Source: Tigheibacillus halophilus
GTDB taxonomy: Bacteria > Bacillota > Bacilli > Bacillales > Amphibacillaceae
Length of the DNA: 64,000 nt
Direction of reading: 5' to 3'
NCBI RefSeq assembly: GCF_042683165.1
Contig: NZ_JBHUIZ010000013.1
Location: 1 to 64,000 of the forward strand
Shown: positions 60,137-64,000 of the stretch, piece after piece
Position numbering within the stretch: position 1 is the first letter of the stretch
How the letters are laid out: each line of letters opens with the position of its first letter
Program-made: the position numbers and the translations under genes
Notes under the pieces: model-generated
The model's database searches: none
What the model was told of the DNA's origin: nothing
What the model saw: the letters and a program-made list of their open reading frames with translations, nothing else

Positions 60137-60516
60137 AAAAAAAGCCTCCTTTTCGTCTATTTGACTAGTATATCATGCAAGTTTCGTGCTATGGAAGCGC
60201 ATGGCAGATATAAAATGCTTGTCTAATACATAGGCTAAAAAATACACAGATCGATCTTAATTGCTAGGAACTAATACACTGAGGATAATTCATTATCCTC
60301 AGTGTATATGAGTCGTTGTTTTGCATTATTAAGTTAATTCATTTTTGCGTAGAAAGTTCACTCCAAGAATATTATAATGTGTGTAAGCGCATTCCCATGC
60401 AGTAAAGTTTGAGGAGAAGAAGGCCTGATATCGCTGAAGAGCAATATTTCTTAGTCCAGCATCTTATCCTGAATCTGGACAAAAACAGTTAATGGCAAAA
60501 AGAAAGGAAGATAACA
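60137..60516. other. 380-bp divergent intergenic region with a perfect inverted repeat
   Basis: This lies between the M24 peptidase and the thiolase. A perfect 14-bp inverted repeat, TACACTGAGGATAA-TTCA-TTATCCTCAGTGTA, spans 60275-60306 without a T-tract, so it is more likely an operator or a transcript-stabilising hairpin than a terminator. TATAAT near 60374-60379 could be the thiolase -10. TGTAAGCGCATTCC beside it is only a poor cre match. No gene is seen. Confidence 0.5.
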
Positions 60517-61668
60517 ATGCAGGAAGCTGTGATCATTGAGGCTGTCAGGACACCGGTTGGCAGACGTAACGGGGCGCTAAGCGGAATCAGGGCGGAGGAA
60601 TTGGCGGCGAAGCCTTTAGCAGAAGTTTTAAGGAGAGCTGGTGTTTCATCTGATTTGGTTGAAGATGTTATTCTCGGCTGTGTGTCCCAAGTCGGGGAGC
60701 AGGCATTTGATATTGCCCGACAAGCAGCATTGATTGCCGGTTATCCGATACAAGTTCCTGGAACAACGATTGACCGTCAATGTGGATCAAGCCAGCAGGC
60801 TGTCCATTTTGCTTGCCAGGCAATTATTAGCGGGGATATGGACGTGGTTGTAGCAGGCGGGATTGAGAGCATGTCGCGTGTGCCTATGGGTTCCAACATG
60901 CAGGGAGTCAAACTTAGCCAGGCATTAACGGACAAATATGAAATCATCAACCAAGGATTATCTGCGGAACGTATTGCAGATAAGTGGGGCTTCAGCCGAA
61001 AGCAAATGGATGAATTTTCATTGGAAAGCCACAGGAAAGCGATTATAGCTCGTAATGAAGGACGTTTTGCAAAGGAAATCATGCCTTTGCAGGTAACACT
61101 TCCAGATGGTACAAAAACAATGATAAAAGAGGACCAAGGCCCAAGAGATGATACAAGTCTTGAGAAGCTGGAAGGACTAAAACCTGCATTCCGGGAAACG
61201 GGAAGCATCACGGCAGGTAATTCCAGTCAAATCAGTGATGGTGCTGTCGCCATCTTAATCATGTCCCGGGAAAAGGCAGATGAGCTTGGAGTGAAGGCCA
61301 GATTTCGTGTTGCAGCACGAACAGTTATCGGATCTGATCCGACATTGATGCTGACCGGCCCCATTCTTGCAACGCAAAAGATATTGCGGAAATGTGGACT
61401 TTCGATCGCAGATATTGATATTTTTGAAGTGAACGAGGCTTTTGCTTCGGTGCCGCTTGCCTGGCTCGCGGAAACTGGAGCTGATCAAGCAAAATTGAAT
61501 CCGAATGGCGGAGCGATCGCCCTGGGTCATCCACTTGGTGCGAGTGGCGGCCGGCTGATGACAACGATGCTGCATGAATTGGAAAGGACAGGTGGACGGT
61601 ACGGGTTACAAACTATGTGTGAAGGTCACGGAATGGCCAATGCCACCATTGTGGAGTGGCTGGAATAA
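60517..61668 (+). CDS. acetyl-CoA C-acyltransferase (thiolase)
   Basis: A 383-residue thiolase. The nucleophilic Cys is in TIDRQCGSSQQAVHFA (about residue 88); the C-terminal active site comprises NEAFASVPLAW, GGAIALGHPLGASGGRL with its catalytic His, and CEGHGMANA, where the usual Gly-Gly-Gly after CEG is GHG. It cleaves or forms a 3-ketoacyl-CoA; sequence does not show chain length or direction. It stands alone, not beside other beta-oxidation genes. The start at 60517 has AAAGGAAG upstream. The 250 bp after it hold no gene. Confidence 0.88.
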   Translation: MQEAVIIEAVRTPVGRRNGALSGIRAEELAAKPLAEVLRRAGVSSDLVEDVILGCVSQVGEQAFDIARQAALIAGYPIQVPGTTIDRQCGSSQQAVHFACQAIISGDMDVVVAGGIESMSRVPMGSNMQGVKLSQALTDKYEIINQGLSAERIADKWGFSRKQMDEFSLESHRKAIIARNEGRFAKEIMPLQVTLPDGTKTMIKEDQGPRDDTSLEKLEGLKPAFRETGSITAGNSSQISDGAVAILIMSREKADELGVKARFRVAARTVIGSDPTLMLTGPILATQKILRKCGLSIADIDIFEVNEAFASVPLAWLAETGADQAKLNPNGGAIALGHPLGASGGRLMTTMLHELERTGGRYGLQTMCEGHGMANATIVEWLE

Positions 61669-61920
61669 TATGAAACCAATAGATCAGGAGGTTTTTTGAA
61701 AAAATTAGCTCTTGTTTAAACAGCTGGAAACCAGTCTGGCATTAGTAGATAAAAAAGATTTGCCAGATAAAGGCAGACTAGTCAGAACGATAACCCCTAT
61801 AGCAAGCGGTAAAAACGAAAAGTTTTTCCGCCTGCATCTTTAAAAAGAACCAGAACCGCTTCAGGTAATGCGTTACAAAATTTAGCTGATTGCTTTGCAT
61901 CATATATTATTTTGCCAGCC

Positions 61921-62937
61921 TTATTTTTGGTTTTCTTTGGCTAAGTCCTTGCGATTTAAAGCCATAGGGGGCTGTTCCAACCATTTATTTTTAATCATGA
62001 TATTCGCTCCATCTTCTGAAAGTTTCTGTATCTCAACAGATAATCTATTATACATCAGGCCTAAGTCTGCTCTAGGACTTTGACTAATACTAGCTCCATA
62101 AAAGCCAACACTAATCGCAATCAGAGAGGCTGTATAATACATCATTAATTTATCAGAAAACGTGTATTCTGTACTCTTGCTAATATCTGCGTCCCATGTC
62201 ATCGGTATGGGCATGTTGCTTTCCTTTAATTTCTCTCCAAATAATGAAATATGCTTTTTGGCAACTTCTATACATCTTAGTATGAACGAAGTTACGTCTT
62301 TTGATTGGGCAACTTGGCTGAATCCGGTCAAAGTGGCGGAACCTAAAGCATTTCTTTGTATATTTGCATAGAGATTAGTCACCTCTGATCCTATCAGAGG
62401 TCTTTTTTCACCTAAAATATCCCATAAAAACCCTTGTTTCTTTACAAATTCCACTTCATCGGCATTTGGTAAGTATGGCGCTCTCACATACAACCCTTTT
62501 GATAACAGTAAGTCTTTTGACATCTCGTATAATTCGATTGTTTCTGAGAGACATTCTTTATAGTAAACAGTAATATCCGATCTGACAGCAAAGGACAAAC
62601 TTGTTGCATATGTTGTAAGACCGATTGCAGCCATTTGGTGTATGAACGTTAATACAAAACTGTCAGCATATAATCTCGGGGCGGAGAGATCGACATCCTC
62701 TTCCACGGTAAAACCATAAGGAACCTTATACTTCTCTTCCGTAAATATGTGATTGATTTTTTGTACATGGGCCTGGGATAATTTCAAAGCATGTTCAATG
62801 ATAGGCTTTATCTCTTTATCCTCTGCTTTTTCTAAAAAATAACTTAAAGAACATATACTTGCACTATCTTCCATGTATTGTAAGCAAAGTTGTGTTATTT
62901 CGCCTGAGGTTAGTCTGATTTGTTTTCCTTGTTCCAC
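61921..62937 (-). CDS. DUF3231 family protein
   Basis: A 338-residue protein of the DUF3231 family, known mainly from Bacillales and made of two similar four-helix halves. The typical start of the first half (KQIRLTSGEITQLCLQYMEDS) and the second-half start (RPLIGSEVTNLYANIQRNALGSATLTGFSQVAQ) are both clear, as are the two FIHQMAAIGL/YYTASLIAISVGFYGASISQSPRADL helices. Some family members are spore-related, but the function is not known. The GTG at 62937 is chosen because ACGGAGGG lies six bases upstream; the longer frame to 63102 lacks such support. Confidence 0.8.
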   Translation of the reverse strand: MEQGKQIRLTSGEITQLCLQYMEDSASICSLSYFLEKAEDKEIKPIIEHALKLSQAHVQKINHIFTEEKYKVPYGFTVEEDVDLSAPRLYADSFVLTFIHQMAAIGLTTYATSLSFAVRSDITVYYKECLSETIELYEMSKDLLLSKGLYVRAPYLPNADEVEFVKKQGFLWDILGEKRPLIGSEVTNLYANIQRNALGSATLTGFSQVAQSKDVTSFILRCIEVAKKHISLFGEKLKESNMPIPMTWDADISKSTEYTFSDKLMMYYTASLIAISVGFYGASISQSPRADLGLMYNRLSVEIQKLSEDGANIMIKNKWLEQPPMALNRKDLAKENQK

Positions 62938-63250
62938 ATAAAACCCTCCGTTTTGAATAGCCTTCTTGCTATTCTTTGTAATTAACTGTAAATTATGCAG
63001 GGTTAAACTTTCATGAAACCGGCTGGGGTTCCATAAAGATTTTGAAGATAGGACTAAGGAGGGATAGGCTTCCTGAGAGGACCTATTGCATGTCTCTTCC
63101 ATGGGGGAACCTATTACAGCTGCTTGACTTGATGGCGAAGATATGGGCGGATGAAGGGGACACGCTTGTATATGTTTGAGAAGCGTCTTTTTATTTATGT
63201 TTTTTTCTGCCTTGCCAGGACGGATAACTATGCTTTGAAGGAAGAATCAT
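62938..63250. other. intergenic region upstream of the DUF3231 gene
   Basis: About 310 bp. The DUF3231 frame stays open up to 63102 but looks non-coding. A weak hairpin (ACGCTT/AAGCGT, near 63159-63187) before a TTTTTAT run may end rightward or leftward transcripts. Nothing else is recognised. Confidence 0.35.
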
Positions 63251-63758
63251 TCAACTGATTCCAGGCGTATCGATCTTTTGTGAAGTGATAGCGGGCTTCC
63301 AACCCAGTTTCTGATAGATGTGGATGGCTGCCTGACTGGAGGTTTGGGTTTTTAGAAATGCGCTTTCGTGATAATCGGCCAGCCAGCTCATCGCTTTTGC
63401 TATCAAAGATCGTCCGAGCTTTTTCCCTTGATAGGCAGGAATGATTTCCACCCAGTGAAGCCGGCCAATTTCTTTTGTTTCCCATGTGCCGAACCATGCT
63501 GTAGCAGTACCAATCGTTTTTCTATCTGTCGTTGTAATGAAAATGATGCTTCGCTTCTGGAAGATGAGGCGAAAATTCACTGTCAAAGCGCTGAAGAGCC
63601 GCTTGCTCAGTAGGGAATTCATTTGTGGCAATGACGATTTCTGCACATATTTTTTTATCATCATGGTGGTCGAAATAGCGAAAATGATAACCTGCCGGCA
63701 GTGGATAGTCTGTCAGATTTTGCAAGTCGTAAAGCATTATTAAAGGTAGTTTTTTCAT
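63251..63758 (-). pseudogene. GNAT acetyltransferase gene with a frameshift
   Basis: The 5' part (63758 down to about 63550) encodes MKKLPLIMLYDLQNLTDYPL and the start of a GNAT fold, ending at TGA 63522. The rest continues in another frame, from about KRSIIFITTTDRKTIGTATAWFGT through the acetyl-CoA loop IPAYQGKKLGRSLIAKAM to KLGWKPA at 63251. The shift lies near 63550-63565, within the GAAGCGAAGC stretch. A joined product would be about 168 residues. Either the gene is inactive or one base is wrong; the site is not a homopolymer, which favours a real mutation. Confidence 0.65.
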
Positions 63759-63922
63759 AGGAATGGTTCCTCGCTTTATCAGAATGATAGAATATATTTA
63801 GAAGTTCATGGTAGACTAATTGTAGCATGTCCAAAGTAAGTGATACTAGGGTCATGCGATGAATAACAAAAAAACGGGTGAGTAGCTTCAGAAGACTTTC
63901 AAACAATTACGGAGGGAACAAC

Positions 63923-64000
63923 ATGTATAAGGAACCTATTTTTCTTAAGCCTGTATTTCAAGAACGAATATGGGGTGGACAAAAATTACAGACGGAATAC
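63923..64000 (+). CDS. manA: mannose-6-phosphate isomerase, class I (5' end only)
   Basis: The last 78 bases encode 26 residues, starting MYKEPIFLKPVFQERIWGG, the highly characteristic N-terminus of Bacillus-type class I phosphomannose isomerase. That enzyme interconverts mannose 6-phosphate and fructose 6-phosphate using zinc. ATG at 63923 follows GGAGGG by 7 nt. The gene is cut by the window end, so catalytic residues are not visible. Confidence 0.8.
   Translation, partial: MYKEPIFLKPVFQERIWGGQKLQTEY

Noticed and set aside
63368..63743. Plus-strand ORFs opposite the GNAT gene
   Set aside because: Their sequences lack any domain signature, while the minus strand shows clear GNAT motifs.

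Overview
The window looks like chromosome from a low-to-mid GC, endospore-forming-type Bacillota, most likely Bacillaceae of the Oceanobacillus/Virgibacillus/Terribacillus sort. The support is purine-rich Shine-Dalgarno sites before nearly every gene, frequent TTG/GTG starts, sigma-A promoters with 16-18 bp spacers, an S-box (SAM-I) riboswitch, a CcpA-like cre site, a DUF3231 protein and a GGGGCTGGGACAAA-type intergenic repeat. The genus is an inference. There are no rRNA or tRNA genes, CRISPR arrays, phage genes or transposases; most of the window is a string of catabolic cassettes, each with its own regulator and transporter.

Layout. 0.3-6 kb: an SsuE-like FMN reductase, then an isoaspartyl dipeptidase/NhaC antiporter operon behind a sigma-54 promoter and its sigma-54 activator. 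6.4-7.3 kb: small membrane proteins, one with two compensating frameshifts. 7.5-12.8 kb: a PrpR_N-type regulator lacking the sigma-54 contact loop, followed by kdgT, four-carbon acid sugar kinase and pdxA2 (D-threonate/D-erythronate type catabolism). 13-15.4 kb: a polar amino acid ABC transporter. 15.8-19.7 kb: LacI regulator, HisD-like (HpsN-like) dehydrogenase, a 174-residue unknown protein and a lactonase-like metallo-hydrolase. 19.8-28.3 kb: a sarcosine-oxidase-like enzyme plus an SSS symporter with a coupled 36-residue membrane microprotein, divergent from a GntR regulator that precedes an iron alcohol dehydrogenase, sulfoacetaldehyde acetyltransferase (Xsc) and an MHS-type transporter. 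28.3-31.1 kb: a repeat element, a small XRE regulator, a sigma-like factor and a frameshifted PP2C-like gene. 31.2-37.4 kb: a ROK repressor with three matching operators, NagB-type deaminase, ROK kinase, GPH symporter and an MlrC-like M81 protein. 37.5-38.9 kb: S-box riboswitch and a MetE C-domain-type methyltransferase. 39.2-42 kb: a two-subunit CuA heme-copper reductase with an Asn where oxidases have the cross-linked Tyr, behind a well placed FNR-like box. 42.2-45.6 kb: a second amino-acid-type ABC transporter with a nucleoside hydrolase. 46.3-60.1 kb: two paralogous hydantoinase/oxoprolinase (HyuA/HyuB) operons, one with an NCS1 permease and XRE-cupin regulator, the other with an IclR regulator and OPT transporter, then an M24 peptidase. 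60.5-64 kb: thiolase, DUF3231 protein, a frameshifted GNAT acetyltransferase, and the start of manA running off the end.

How the genes work together. Most of the window scavenges nitrogen- or sulfur-bearing organic molecules: isoaspartyl peptides, C4 sugar acids, sulfonates, amino sugars, amino acids, nucleosides and hydantoin/oxoproline-like lactams. The best candidates for something new are (i) the 19.8-28.3 kb organosulfonate locus, where an MSOX-family amine oxidase may feed sulfoacetaldehyde to Xsc, and (ii) the FNR-box-controlled CuA heme-copper reductase, whose active site suggests a nitric oxide reductase rather than an oxidase. Four genes (near 7.2, 30.4, 45.7 and 63.6 kb) are interrupted, two of them at homopolymer runs, so base-level sequence accuracy should be kept in mind.
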